Positions 1 to 8,707 are shown, numbered from the stretch's first letter. The stretch is 64,000 nucleotides of DNA from Alphaproteobacteria bacterium (GCA_021774335.1 JAJFJD010000012.1:124001-188000); one strand, 5' to 3'. Notes: generated from the letters alone by a model not told the origin. Translations and numbers: made by a program.

Positions 1-2
1 CG

Positions 3-128
3 AATACCTTCCTGTTACCGCATATTGGTAGCGCAACGACGGAAACGCGTATTGCCATGGGCAACCGTGCGATCGACAATTTGGAAGCGATTGCCGCGGG
101 AAGAGAGCCTGCCGATAGGGTCGCGTAG
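3..128 (+). CDS. D-2-hydroxyacid dehydrogenase, C-terminal fragment
   Basis: Only the last 41 codons are in the window; the gene starts to the left. The fragment contains LLPHIGSATTETR followed by a helix with AMGNRAIDNLEA and ends in GREPADRV. This is the C-terminal catalytic-domain end of the glyoxylate/hydroxypyruvate reductase branch of NAD(P)-dependent D-2-hydroxyacid dehydrogenases. The His of PHIGSAT is the general acid/base of the family. The TAG stop is at 126-128. Substrate cannot be judged from so little sequence. The family assignment is fairly safe because the PHIGSATxETR segment is highly characteristic. Confidence 0.8.
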   Translation, partial: NTFLLPHIGSATTETRIAMGNRAIDNLEAIAAGREPADRVA

Positions 129-268
129 CCTCCAAAACCCTATTCACATACCGGTCATGCACTCTTTTTGATCACCAATTTGTGAATGTGTTCCGGGTTG
201 GAGATGAGTGTGTTGACTCCCCGGACCTAATCCCAGAATGTATAGTTTATTGGTTGTAGGGAGCTCGG

Positions 269-296
269 TTGTCCGGACTAATTGCCCAATTATAAA
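269..296 (+). promoter_or_regulatory. Candidate sigma-70 promoter for the TRAP operon
   Basis: TTGTCC (269-274), a 16-base spacer and TATAAA (291-296) lie about 120 bases before the dctP start, in the AT-rich gap 129-417. That gap otherwise shows nothing I can name. The match was found by eye only. Confidence 0.4.
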
Positions 297-417
297 AGAA
301 AAATTCGGACCAGTTGTGCTTGCCCCGGCATTAGCTACCTGCATGCGAATAGGATTGTAGACAGTCTTCTTTGGCCAACGGAAGCTGTCTGTTTCTACGA
401 ACGGGAGGTTTATTCTT

Positions 418-1566
418 ATGGCTGAGATCAAGACAGAAACTGGCACTGGTGGGAAAGCGCGTCGCCGCTTTTTGAAGGGTGCCGTCATGGGGACCGCCGG
501 TGTTACCGCCGCGGTGGCGATGCCGAATGTTTCGCGCGCGCAAACCATCAATCTGAAGATGCAAGGTTCGTGGGGCGCCAAGAGCGTGTTTACGGACATG
601 GCGAAGCAGTATGTCGAACGCGTCGAGAAAATGGCGGGCGGTCGGGTCAAGATCGACTATCTGCCGGCTGGCGCTGTCGTGAAGGCGTTCCAGGTTCAGG
701 ATGCATGTCACAAGGGCGTCTTGGACGCCGGTCATACGGTCACCGCGTATTGGTACGGCAAGAACAAGGCCGCGTCCTTGTTCGGTACCGGTCCGGTGTT
801 CGGCTGTAATGCGTCGCAGATTCTTGCGTGGATCCACTACGGTGGCGGCAAGGACCTGTATCGCGAACTCGTCCAGGACAAGCTGAAATTGAACCTCGTC
901 GGCTTCTTTACGATGCCGATGCCGACGCAGCCGCTCGGCTGGTTCAAGAAGAAGGTCAGTAATGTCAATGACATGAAGGGTCTCAAGTACCGCACGGTCG
1001 GTCTTGCGACGGACATCATGCAGGGCATGGGCCTCAAGGTCACCCAGCTTCCAGGCGGCGAAATCATGCCGGCGCTGGAAAAAGGCGTGATCGAAGCGTT
1101 CGAGTTCAACAACCCGACGGCCGATAGCCAGTTCGGCGCGCAGGACGTCTCGAAGCATTACCATTTGGGCAGCTACCATCAGGCCGCCGAGTTCTTCGAG
1201 GTGATCTTCAACAAGCGCAAGTATGACGGGTTCCCGAAGGAAGTTCAGGCGATCCTCGAATATTCGGCCGAAGCGGCGAACACCGCCAGCTACGGTTACG
1301 CCATGAACCTGTACTCGGCCGACCTTCAGAAGCTCATCAACAAGAGCAAGGTCAATGTTTACCGCACCGACAAGTCGATCATGAAAGCCCAGTTGGATTC
1401 ATGGGACACGGTCCTCGAGCGGTTGAACAAGGATCCGTTCTTCAAGAAGGTCGTTGACAGTCAGAAGGCCTGGAGCCAACGGGTTGCGTTCTACGACCTG
1501 GTCAACTCGGCCGACTACAAACTTGCTTACGAGCATTACTTCCCGGGCAAGTTGCCGACGTTCTAG
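418..1566 (+). CDS. dctP: TRAP transporter substrate-binding protein (DctP family)
   Basis: Periplasmic binding protein of a tripartite ATP-independent transporter. It captures an organic anion and delivers it to the DctQM membrane pair. The N-terminus has a twin-arginine export signal (RRRFLKG around residues 14-20, then a hydrophobic run ending SRAQ), so it is probably exported folded by Tat, as is common for this branch. The 382-residue length is normal. The body has family patterns such as GLKYRTVGLATDIMQGMG and ALEKGVIEAFEFNNP, resembling the group annotated for mannitol/chloroaromatic-type substrates; the true ligand is unknown. The ATG start is preceded by GGGAGG (403-408). dctQ and dctM follow, separated by a strong hairpin that may set the stoichiometry of binding protein to permease. 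Confidence 0.92.
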   Translation: MAEIKTETGTGGKARRRFLKGAVMGTAGVTAAVAMPNVSRAQTINLKMQGSWGAKSVFTDMAKQYVERVEKMAGGRVKIDYLPAGAVVKAFQVQDACHKGVLDAGHTVTAYWYGKNKAASLFGTGPVFGCNASQILAWIHYGGGKDLYRELVQDKLKLNLVGFFTMPMPTQPLGWFKKKVSNVNDMKGLKYRTVGLATDIMQGMGLKVTQLPGGEIMPALEKGVIEAFEFNNPTADSQFGAQDVSKHYHLGSYHQAAEFFEVIFNKRKYDGFPKEVQAILEYSAEAANTASYGYAMNLYSADLQKLINKSKVNVYRTDKSIMKAQLDSWDTVLERLNKDPFFKKVVDSQKAWSQRVAFYDLVNSADYKLAYEHYFPGKLPTF

Positions 1567-1606
1567 AGGCAATGGCCAGGGGAGCGTCGATTTGACGACG
1601 ACATAA

Positions 1607-1631
1607 GGGGCGGCGCAACAGGCGCCGCCCC
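1607..1631 (+). promoter_or_regulatory. Intercistronic hairpin between dctP and dctQ
   Basis: A perfect 10-bp GC stem: GGGGCGGCGC at 1607-1616, loop AACAG, GCGCCGCCCC at 1622-1631. It lies 40 bases after dctP and has no U-tract. It is better read as an mRNA-stabilising or partially attenuating hairpin than as a complete terminator. Such a structure would allow more binding protein than permease to be made. Confidence 0.6.
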
Positions 1632-1668
1632 ACCCCTGTTCTATCCGGACAATTATCGGGGGCATCCG

Positions 1669-2283
1669 ATGGAACGGTTGATTTTCATCATCGATAGTTT
1701 CACCGCATGGGTTGGCAAGGCCTTCGCCTGGTGCATTTTGATCCTCGCTTTCGGCGTGGGGTACGAAGTCTTCGTGCGCTATGTCCTGCGCGATCCGACG
1801 GCTTGGGCGTTCGATATCAGTTATATGATGTACGGCGCGCTGTTCATGATGGCCGGGGCCTATACCCTGTCGCGCGACGGCCACGTGCGCGGCGACGTGG
1901 TGTATCGGCTCTGGAAGCCGAAGACCCAGGCCAAGGTGGAATTGGTCCTCTATATTCTGTTCTTTTATCCGGGTGTCACGGCGCTGATGCTTGCCGGCTT
2001 CGATTACGCCAGCGAATCCTGGTTCTACAAAGAAGTCAGCGTGATGAGCCCCGCCAACGTTCCGGTTTTTCAATTCAAGATGATTATTCCCGCCGCGGGC
2101 GCTCTGCTGTTTATCCAGGGGATCGCCCAGATTTGCCGATGCATCATCTGCATCAAGACCGGTGAATGGCCTGCGCATACCGAAGACGTCGAGGAAATGG
2201 AAACCGTGCTCCAGCACCAACATGACGATGGACTGACGGAGCTGAAGCCGTCGATATCCACCGGTGAAGGGGGCGACAAATGA
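1669..2283 (+). CDS. dctQ: TRAP transporter small permease (DctQ family)
   Basis: Small membrane subunit of the TRAP transporter. It forms the scaffold between the large channel subunit DctM and the lipid, and works with the periplasmic receptor encoded just upstream. It has 204 residues with four hydrophobic segments (about residues 15-38, 50-72, 92-118 and 135-158), and the family pattern FEVFVRYVLRDPTAWAFD appears here as YEVFVRYVLRDPTAWAFD near residue 30. The extended charged C-terminus (about 45 residues, rich in E and D) is longer than in many DctQ proteins. The gene overlaps dctM by four bases (ATGA), implying translational coupling. Confidence 0.9.
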   Translation: MERLIFIIDSFTAWVGKAFAWCILILAFGVGYEVFVRYVLRDPTAWAFDISYMMYGALFMMAGAYTLSRDGHVRGDVVYRLWKPKTQAKVELVLYILFFYPGVTALMLAGFDYASESWFYKEVSVMSPANVPVFQFKMIIPAAGALLFIQGIAQICRCIICIKTGEWPAHTEDVEEMETVLQHQHDDGLTELKPSISTGEGGDK

Positions 2284-3635
2284 CCGATCCCCAAATCGCC
2301 GTCTTCATGCTCGGCATCTTCATTCTAACGATCATGCTGGGCTTCCCGATCGCCTTTACGCTGGTCGCAATGGGAATCGCCTTCGGCTACTACGCCTATT
2401 TCGATGCCGAACGCATGCAGTCGATCTTCGACAACCGAATATTCGATCTGCTGGTCAATCAGACCTATTCGGTGATGGCGAACGACGTTCTGACCGCGGT
2501 CCCGCTTTTCTTATTTATGGGCTATATCGTCGAGCGATCGAACATCGTCGACCGCCTGTTCGCGACGCTGCACATTGCCACGCGGCGTCTGCCTGGGTCG
2601 ATGGCGATTGCAGCGCTCGCCACATGTTCCCTGTTTGCGACGGCGACCGGCATCATCGGCGCCGTGGTGACGCTGATGGGGTTGCTCGCCTTCCCGTCGA
2701 TGTTGAAGGCGAAATACAACACCAGCTTCGCCGCCGGCGTGATTTGCGCGGGCGGCTGCCTCGGCATCCTCATTCCGCCCAGCATCATGCTGATCGTCTA
2801 CGCGGCGACCTCCAATGTCTCGGTCGTCCGGCTGTATGCGGGCGCTATCATACCGGGCTTTATGCTGGCCGGATTGTACATCCTGTATGTTATCGGACGC
2901 GCATGGTTGAACCCGTCGATTGCGCCGAAGCTCAAGGATGAGGACGTAGGGGATTATAGTTTCCTGCAAGTCCTTTGGATGATGGCGACGTCCTTCTTCC
3001 CGCTCGCCTTTTTGATTTTGTCGGTATTGGGCGCGATCTTGTTTGGGCTGGCGACGCCATCCGAGGCGGCCTCGATGGGCGCGTTGGGCGGCCTGCTGTT
3101 GGCGGCCGCGTATCGCGCGCTGACATGGGACCGGTTGAAGGAATCGGTCTATCTGACGGTCCGCACGTCGGCGATGGTGTGCTGGTTGTTCGTCGGATCG
3201 TGGACGTTCTCCTCGGTGTTCTCCTATCTCGGCGGGCATGACATCATCAAGGACTGGGTCCTCGCGATGGACTTGAGCCCGGTGATGTTCCTGATCCTGG
3301 CGCAGTTGATCATCTTCATGCTGGGCTGGCCGCTGGAGTGGTCGGAGATCATCATCATCTTCGTGCCGATCTTCTTGCCGATGCTGCCGATTTTCGGGAT
3401 CGATCCGCTGTTCTTCGGTGTCCTGGTCGCGCTGAACCTTCAGACGTCCTTCCTGACACCCCCTATGGCCATGGCGGCGTATTACCTGAAAGGGGTCGCG
3501 CCGCCGCATGTCCAACTCGTCGATATATTTAAGGGCGTGTTGCCCTTCCTCTCGATGGTGTTCCTGGCGATGGGCCTTCTCTATGTATTCCCTGAGATTG
3601 CTCTGTGGCTGCCGGAGAAGGTGTACGGCAAGTGA
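2280..3635 (+). CDS. dctM: TRAP transporter large permease (DctM family)
   Basis: Main channel subunit of the TRAP transporter, driving substrate import with the sodium or proton gradient. The 451-residue protein is almost entirely hydrophobic, with about 12 predicted membrane spans. It has family signatures such as FLFMGYIVERSNIVDRLF near residue 75, the GGCLGILIPPSIMLIVYA re-entrant segment near 160, and a matching TPPMAMAAYYLKG segment in the second half. Its start overlaps the dctQ stop (ATGA). An amidase gene follows within 50 bases on the same strand, so the imported compound may be an amide or be produced by the amidase; that link is inference from position only. Confidence 0.93.
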   Translation: MTDPQIAVFMLGIFILTIMLGFPIAFTLVAMGIAFGYYAYFDAERMQSIFDNRIFDLLVNQTYSVMANDVLTAVPLFLFMGYIVERSNIVDRLFATLHIATRRLPGSMAIAALATCSLFATATGIIGAVVTLMGLLAFPSMLKAKYNTSFAAGVICAGGCLGILIPPSIMLIVYAATSNVSVVRLYAGAIIPGFMLAGLYILYVIGRAWLNPSIAPKLKDEDVGDYSFLQVLWMMATSFFPLAFLILSVLGAILFGLATPSEAASMGALGGLLLAAAYRALTWDRLKESVYLTVRTSAMVCWLFVGSWTFSSVFSYLGGHDIIKDWVLAMDLSPVMFLILAQLIIFMLGWPLEWSEIIIIFVPIFLPMLPIFGIDPLFFGVLVALNLQTSFLTPPMAMAAYYLKGVAPPHVQLVDIFKGVLPFLSMVFLAMGLLYVFPEIALWLPEKVYGK

Positions 3636-3681
3636 TGCGAACTCTGTGGAATAGCCCGTGTTCGGTGTGGAGGATCGCGTC

Positions 3682-5016
3682 GTGAGCGATGCGCCTCTGA
3701 CATCGGTTGACCTCGCCCAGCAAATCCGCGACGGCCTCGTCGACGCGGAGGAGGTCGTTCGCGCCTGTCTCGGCCGGATCGACGAGGCGGATGAACAGGT
3801 GCAGGCCTGGGCCCATCTGGACGCCGACTACGCGATCCAGCAGGCGCAGCAGTTGGATGCGATTCGGGGCGCCGCGGATGTCGTTGGGCCGCTGCACGGC
3901 CTTCCGGTCGGCGTGAAGGACATCTTCGATACGGCGGACCTGCCGACAGAGAACGGGACGGTCATCGACGCCGGCCGTCAGCCGGAAGAAGACGCCTTCG
4001 TCGTGTCCCAGCTCAAGGAAGCCGGAGCGGTCATCCTCGGCAAGACGGTGACCACGGAGCTTGCGGTCTATGCGCCAGGGAAAACCCGGAACCCGCACAA
4101 TCCGGCGCATACGCCTGGTGGGTCTTCGAGCGGGTCCGCGGCGGCGGTTGCGGCGGGCATGGTTCCGCTTGCGGTCGGCACGCAGACCAACGGCTCGGTC
4201 ATCCGCCCGGCCGCTTATTGCGGCGTGTTCGGGTTCAAGCCCACGCATGGCCTGATTTCCCGAACCGGCGTGCTGGAACAATCGCGGGCGCTGGATACGA
4301 TCGGCATGTTCGCCCGCTCCGTCGAGGATATCGCCTTGCTGGCCCAGTCGATCGCGGCCTATGACGATGCGGACCCGGATAGCCGCTTGCGGGCGCGGCC
4401 GAGGCTGCTGGAGATTGCCGGCGAGGAACCGCCGCTGGACCCGATGTTCGCCTTCGTGAAGACGCCGGTGTGGGAGACCGCCACCGATGAAACACAGGCG
4501 GCCTTCGCCGAACTGTCGGCATTCCTAGGGGAGCAGTGTGACGAGGTGCCGCTGCCCGATCCGTTCGATCAGGCGATCGATTGCCATCGCACGATCATCT
4601 GCGCCGATTTGGCGAAGAACTTCGCGCATTACCATCGCGCCGGCGCCGACCGGTTGAGCGAAACGCTCTGCGGCATGATCGAGGAAGGGCGGAAGACCCT
4701 GGCAGTCGACTATAATCGTGCGATCGATTGGGTCGCGGTCCTCAACGCGGGGCTGGAACAGATCTTCGAACGATATGACGCGATCCTGACGCCGGCGACG
4801 GCCGGGACCGCGCCGGCCGGCTTGGAATCGACCGGCAGCCCGGCCTTCTGTACGCTTTGGACGTTATGCGGCACGCCGGCCATCACGGTGCCGCTTATGC
4901 AGGGAAGCGATGGCTTGCCGCTCGGCGTACAGCTTGTCGGCCGCCGTGGCGATGATGCGCGCCTGTTGCGGACCGCGCGGTGGTTAGCGGCCCATGTAGA
5001 AGCGGCGGAGAGATAA
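3682..5016 (+). CDS. Amidase (amidase-signature family)
   Basis: Cytoplasmic amide hydrolase of the GatA/AtzF-type amidase-signature family, using a Ser-cisSer-Lys triad. Visible parts are the catalytic Lys in GVKDIFD, the glycine/serine-rich HTPGGSSSGSAAAVAAG with the cis-Ser, and the nucleophile region GTQTNGSVIRPAAYCGV, followed by GFKPTHG. The open frame extends up to GTG 3658. I prefer GTG 3682, which has GGAGG at 3669-3673 with good spacing and begins SDAPLTS, giving 444 residues. It sits close behind dctM and probably belongs to the transporter operon. It is not GatA: no gatB/gatC is nearby and the C-terminal half differs. Substrate unknown. A paralogue lies convergently at 5253-6545. 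Confidence 0.88.
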   Translation: MSDAPLTSVDLAQQIRDGLVDAEEVVRACLGRIDEADEQVQAWAHLDADYAIQQAQQLDAIRGAADVVGPLHGLPVGVKDIFDTADLPTENGTVIDAGRQPEEDAFVVSQLKEAGAVILGKTVTTELAVYAPGKTRNPHNPAHTPGGSSSGSAAAVAAGMVPLAVGTQTNGSVIRPAAYCGVFGFKPTHGLISRTGVLEQSRALDTIGMFARSVEDIALLAQSIAAYDDADPDSRLRARPRLLEIAGEEPPLDPMFAFVKTPVWETATDETQAAFAELSAFLGEQCDEVPLPDPFDQAIDCHRTIICADLAKNFAHYHRAGADRLSETLCGMIEEGRKTLAVDYNRAIDWVAVLNAGLEQIFERYDAILTPATAGTAPAGLESTGSPAFCTLWTLCGTPAITVPLMQGSDGLPLGVQLVGRRGDDARLLRTARWLAAHVEAAER

Positions 5017-5044
5017 TGCCGCCGGGAATGAGGAAACTTGGACG

Positions 5045-5230
5045 ATGATGGATAAGATTTTTGCCGCCTTTTCCCTGATCATGCTGTTCGCCTTCGTCGG
5101 CGTCGTGCTCGGATTCGTCGCTGAAGTGGACTTGACGATCGTCGTCGTGATCGTGCTGCTGATGGCGACCTTTGATTTCTGGAAGACGCTGTGGCGCGGC
5201 AACGGAAATGGGAACGGTAAGAAAGACTAG
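5045..5230 (+). CDS. Small membrane protein, two predicted spans
   Basis: A 61-residue open frame between two convergent amidases, 28 bases after the first. It contains two hydrophobic stretches (about residues 5-25 and 29-48) and a hydrophilic tail with alternating Gly-Asn and a KKD end. Start is ATG 5045 or the adjacent ATG 5048; a GAGGAAA sequence lies upstream at long spacing. I do not recognise the family. The clean two-helix hairpin composition, absence of rare codons and tight position after the amidase support a real gene. Its function is unknown; it could anchor or regulate the upstream transporter. Confidence 0.55.
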   Translation: MMDKIFAAFSLIMLFAFVGVVLGFVAEVDLTIVVVIVLLMATFDFWKTLWRGNGNGNGKKD

Positions 5231-5252
5231 CCGGGCCGTGCGTTCCGAACCC

Positions 5253-6545
5253 TTATCCGAATAACGGCAAGTCCAGGGCCGTCGCGGCCCAGCGTCCCGC
5301 GGCGACGAGGCGTTGTTCATGCCCTTTCCGCGCGACCAGCGTGACCCCCAGCGGCAGGCCCTGCGGGCCCGTCTCCACCGGCAGATGGAGGCAGGGGACG
5401 TGCAGCGCGGTCCACATCCGATTGAACAGCGCATTGCCGGTGGCTTCGAGGCCTTTGGGCGCTTCGCCCGGGGCGCTCAGCGTGATCGCGATATCGTCTC
5501 CCAGCGCTTTGGCGAAATCGGTACGGGCCTGATCGAAGATGTATCGGGCCTCGGCGATTTTCTCTTCGCTGCACTCTTCACCGCGGATGATGAAGTCCTG
5601 CGTCGGCGGGGCGATGAGATCCCAGTTCTCCGTGCGCTCGATCTTGAGGTGCCGTGCCATCTCATATTGCAGGACGGTGTCCTGAGCATCGAAGACACGC
5701 GCAAAGGATGCATCCAGGTCAAGTTTTCGGATTCCGGCACCGGCGCTGCTGAGACGCTCCGCCGTCGTTTCCACCGTGGCTTGGGCGCATTCATCCGCTT
5801 GATCCCAGACCGGCGTGCGGCAGAGCGCCAAATTCGGTGCAGTGATATCGGTCGTCTCCGGGCCCGGCAATGCGTCGCTGTTGAGCACCGCATGGACCAT
5901 CGGCAGGTCATCCAGGCTCCGCACGTAGTAGCCCAGCGTATCCAACGAGGCGGCGAGGTTCTTCGCGCCGGTGAAGTCGGTCCAGCCAAAAGTAGGTTTG
6001 AAGCCGATTACGCCGCAATAGGCTGCCGGGCGGATGACCGACCCGGAGGTCTGCGTACCAAAGGCCAACGGCGTCATATCATCGGCCACCGCGGCGGCCG
6101 AACCGCTGGATGACCCGCCGGGCGTGTGTGCCGGGTTGCGCGGGTTGGCCGTCTTGCCGGGGAAGCGATGGGCGAACTGCGTCGTGACGGTCTTGCCCAT
6201 CAACACGGCGCCGGCGGCGCGCAGTCGCTGCACCATGATCGCATCCTTACGCGGCGTATGGCCGGCGTAGATCGGCGAGCCGTAGGTCGTCGGCATGTCC
6301 TCGGTATCGATGATATCTTTCAGGCCGACCGGAATTCCGTGCAGCGAGCTGCTTGGCGCTTCGGTATCCCGCCGTGCCGCCTGCTCCAGAACCCGTTCGG
6401 GGTCGATGTGTTGCCAGGCGCCGACTGTGCCCTCCCGGGCTTCGACGCGAGCGAGGCAGGCTTCGGCGATCGCCGTCGCCGTCGCGGAGCCGTCGCGAAG
6501 GCGGATCGCCATGGCGCTCAGGGATAGATTCTGTAGGTCGGTCAT
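5253..6545 (-). CDS. Amidase (amidase-signature family), second copy
   Basis: Second amidase-signature hydrolase, facing the first one tail to tail. The same catalytic elements are visible: Lys in GLKDIIDTED, HTPGGSSSGSAAAVADD, GTQTSGSVIRPAAYCGVIGFK. The frame runs up to 6605, but the ATG at 6543-6545 (MTDLQNLS) has GGAGAC eight bases upstream, giving 430 residues and removing a non-conserved N-terminal extension. The two amidases share long identical blocks around the triad but differ elsewhere, so they are paralogues rather than a recent duplication. The gene reads away from the tRNA-Pro promoter. Specific substrate unknown. Confidence 0.88.
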   Translation of the reverse strand: MTDLQNLSLSAMAIRLRDGSATATAIAEACLARVEAREGTVGAWQHIDPERVLEQAARRDTEAPSSSLHGIPVGLKDIIDTEDMPTTYGSPIYAGHTPRKDAIMVQRLRAAGAVLMGKTVTTQFAHRFPGKTANPRNPAHTPGGSSSGSAAAVADDMTPLAFGTQTSGSVIRPAAYCGVIGFKPTFGWTDFTGAKNLAASLDTLGYYVRSLDDLPMVHAVLNSDALPGPETTDITAPNLALCRTPVWDQADECAQATVETTAERLSSAGAGIRKLDLDASFARVFDAQDTVLQYEMARHLKIERTENWDLIAPPTQDFIIRGEECSEEKIAEARYIFDQARTDFAKALGDDIAITLSAPGEAPKGLEATGNALFNRMWTALHVPCLHLPVETGPQGLPLGVTLVARKGHEQRLVAAGRWAATALDLPLFG

Positions 6546-6598
6546 TAAAAACTGTCTCCAAAAACCCGCGAAGCGGGGCGCGGGGGGCAGGCGCGCCA

Positions 6599-6627
6599 TT
6601 GCCAAGGGGCATCCTGCGGTATATAAG
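6599..6627 (+). promoter_or_regulatory. Promoter of tRNA-Pro
   Basis: TTGCCA (6599-6604), 17-base spacer, TATAAG (6622-6627); the mature tRNA begins 13 bases after the -10 box. Spacing and position are ideal for a sigma-70 stable-RNA promoter. Confidence 0.7.
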
Positions 6628-6639
6628 GCACGCCGCGAC

Positions 6640-6716
6640 CGGGGAGTAGCTCAGCCTGGTAGAGCACTACGTTCGGGACGTAGGGGCCGGAGGTTCGAAT
6701 CCTCTCTCCCCGACCA
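6640..6716 (+). tRNA. tRNA-Pro (CGG)
   Basis: A complete 77-nucleotide cloverleaf. The acceptor CGGGGAG pairs with CTCCCCG, the discriminator is A and CCA is encoded. The anticodon arm is CTACG-TTCGGGA-CGTAG, giving anticodon CGG for the proline codon CCG. The T-arm has the GGTTCGAATCC core. A promoter lies just upstream and a rho-independent terminator just downstream, so this is a monocistronic tRNA gene. Confidence 0.97.
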
Positions 6717-6741
6717 GTCGATTTAGTAAGATTATCATGCG

Positions 6742-6775
6742 AATAGCGGCTTCCGAAAGGGGCCGCTATTTGTTT
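6742..6775 (+). terminator. Rho-independent terminator of tRNA-Pro
   Basis: AATAGCGGC (6742-6750) pairs perfectly with GCCGCTATT (6762-6770) around an 11-base loop and is followed by TGTTTGTT. It lies 26 bases after the tRNA 3' end. On the other strand it could also end the Lrp transcript, which stops at 6799. Confidence 0.8.
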
Positions 6776-6798
6776 GTTGGGAACCCCGAATTCTCCCT

Positions 6799-7269
6799 TC
6801 AGACCTCGTCCGAGCTGGCGATCGGCATTTCCGTGGTGAATTTTACCGTATCCATGACCACATCGGTCTGAAACCGTTGGATGTTGGGGTTGTCGTAGAA
6901 GTGGCGCCGGGTGAAGGCCTCATAATCTTGCATGTTGCGGGCGTTCAGGATCAGCACGAAATCCGTGGTCCCGGTGACGTAATAGCATTGGGTGACCTCC
7001 GGCGCGTCGCGCATGCAGTCCTTGAAGGCGTCGAACAGGTCCGCGCGCTCGCGCTCCAAGGTGACATGCACGATCAGGGTGACGTGACGGCCGACGGCGG
7101 CGGGCGAGAGCAGGGAGACATTGCGTTCGATCACGCCGTCGGCGGCGAGACGCTTCAGCCGGCGATGACAGGCGGCCGGTGACAGGCCGACGTGGCGGCC
7201 AAGCTGCTCGTTGGTCATGCGGTTGTCCCGCTGAACCAGGACCAGGAGTTTTCGGTCGAAAATATCCAT
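6799..7269 (-). CDS. Lrp/AsnC family transcriptional regulator
   Basis: DNA-binding regulator responding to an amino acid. It has 156 residues with an AsnC-type winged helix-turn-helix at the N-terminus (DRKLLVLVQRDNRMTNEQLG then LSPAACHRRLKRLAADGVI) and a C-terminal RAM/ligand-binding half containing VTQCYYVTGTTDFVLIL, which matches the family pattern. It is divergent from a diaminopropionate ammonia-lyase across a 183-base AT-rich gap. This arrangement is typical of a dedicated Lrp-type activator controlling its neighbour and itself. The effector is likely an amino acid degraded by the divergent genes; this is inference. Confidence 0.92.
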   Translation of the reverse strand: MDIFDRKLLVLVQRDNRMTNEQLGRHVGLSPAACHRRLKRLAADGVIERNVSLLSPAAVGRHVTLIVHVTLERERADLFDAFKDCMRDAPEVTQCYYVTGTTDFVLILNARNMQDYEAFTRRHFYDNPNIQRFQTDVVMDTVKFTTEMPIASSDEV

Positions 7270-7452
7270 GTATGTTCAAAATTATATTGAGATATCGATA
7301 AATAATCTCGTTATAATCCACAATATGCAAGATTTTTGATAAAATCGACGAAATTGATCAAACCCGTCTCGCAAATTTTTCAGTAGGGTTTCCGGACAAT
7401 TTTCTTTGGGTTTGGCCGCGATGGCCAAGCATGTCCAACACTATGGATCCCT
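7270..7452. promoter_or_regulatory. Divergent control region, Lrp regulator / ammonia-lyase
   Basis: The 183-base gap is much richer in AT than its surroundings and has several A/T tracts and an 8-bp palindrome TTGATCAA (7354-7361). This is the expected site for Lrp-type binding. No single operator can be fixed by eye. Confidence 0.45.
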
Positions 7453-8673
7453 ATGCTGAAAACCGGTGACTACGTTCTCAACGCACAGGCCGATCGCGAG
7501 GCAATCTACGATGAGCGGTGCCGCAATGTCCTGACGCTGGAAGGGGCGGAGCTGGCCCGATCGACGATCAGTGCGTGGCCGGGTTATGCCCCGACGCCGC
7601 TTGTAAACTTGCCGGATATCGCGCGGGAGGCCGGCGTCGCGTCGGTTCACTATAAGGACGAATCCGCGCGGTTCGGTCTGATGAGTTTCAAGGCGCTCGG
7701 CGGTGCCTATGCGGTGGTGCGCCACCTGTTGCTGGTGATTCAGCGCGAGGTGGGCGAGACGGCGACGGTCGACGATATTCTGGCCGGACGCTATGCCGAC
7801 ATCGTTGAGCGCCAAACCGTGTGCTGCGCCACGGATGGCAACCACGGCCGGTCAGTCGCCTGGGGTGCGAGGACCTTCGGATGCCGCGCCGTGATCTTCA
7901 TCCACGCGACGGTCAGCGAAGGGCGCAGGACCGCCATCGAAGCCTTCGGGGCCGAGGTGCGGCGCACTGCCGGGAACTACGACGCATCCGTCGCCGAGGC
8001 GGACGCCACCGCGACGCGCGAAGGCTGGACGGTCGTATCGGACACATCCTATCCCGGGTATCGCACCATCCCTTGCGATGTCATGCACGGATACACGCTG
8101 ATGGCGCAGGAGGCCTATGACCAGCTTCCGGGCGATATTCCGGCGACCCATCAGTTCCTGCAGACCGGCGTCGGTGGCATGGCCGCAGCCGTCTGCGCGC
8201 AAGGCTGGCAGCTATATGGGTCGAACCGGCCGCGAACGATACTGGCCGATCCGTCGCGCGCGGCGTGCTGGTTTGAAAGCATTCGGGCGGGCAAGCCGGT
8301 GCCGGTGACGGGTGATATCGACACGCTGATGGCGGGCCTTGCGTGCGGCGAGGTTTCTGAACTGGCTTGGGAGATTCTCGACCGGGGCGCCGACGCGGTC
8401 GTCGCGGTCGAAGACGAGGACGCGGAGGACTGTATGCGGCGTCTTGCCGGCGGCGGCGCGAACACACCGCCCATCGTTGCTGGGGAGAGCGCAGTGGCTG
8501 GGTTGGCGGCGTTGTTGGCGGTCGCGAAAAAGCCGTCGGCGCGCGATCAACTCGCTTTAACCGCCGATAGCCGCGTGCTCTTATTCGGAACCGAAGGGGC
8601 CACGGACTCGGCGGTTTATGAGCGGATTGTCGGTCGGTCGGCTGACTCGGTTTCGCGGCAAGCGGCGGGTTGA
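7453..8673 (+). CDS. dpaL: Diaminopropionate ammonia-lyase
   Basis: PLP enzyme of fold type II that converts 2,3-diaminopropionate to pyruvate and ammonia; members also act on D- and L-serine weakly. It has 406 residues. The PLP lysine is K80 in GLMSFKALGGAYAV. ATDGNHGRSVAWGA forms the substrate/phosphate loop characteristic of this family, and SDTSYPGY and a Gly-rich QTGVGGMAAAV follow. Known family members are YgeX of E. coli. It is transcribed away from an Lrp-type regulator and is followed by hyuB, hyuA and a DUF1445 gene, suggesting a pathway for unusual or D-amino acids. The ribosome-binding site is weak. Confidence 0.88.
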   Translation: MLKTGDYVLNAQADREAIYDERCRNVLTLEGAELARSTISAWPGYAPTPLVNLPDIAREAGVASVHYKDESARFGLMSFKALGGAYAVVRHLLLVIQREVGETATVDDILAGRYADIVERQTVCCATDGNHGRSVAWGARTFGCRAVIFIHATVSEGRRTAIEAFGAEVRRTAGNYDASVAEADATATREGWTVVSDTSYPGYRTIPCDVMHGYTLMAQEAYDQLPGDIPATHQFLQTGVGGMAAAVCAQGWQLYGSNRPRTILADPSRAACWFESIRAGKPVPVTGDIDTLMAGLACGEVSELAWEILDRGADAVVAVEDEDAEDCMRRLAGGGANTPPIVAGESAVAGLAALLAVAKKPSARDQLALTADSRVLLFGTEGATDSAVYERIVGRSADSVSRQAAG

Positions 8674-8707
8674 TTACGCCAATTTAGAGGTTCGCCAAGA
8701 GGTAGGG

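Noticed and set aside
331..1179. A 282-residue minus-strand ORF opposite dctP
   Set aside because: It shows the composition of an antisense shadow and no motif; dctP is unambiguous.
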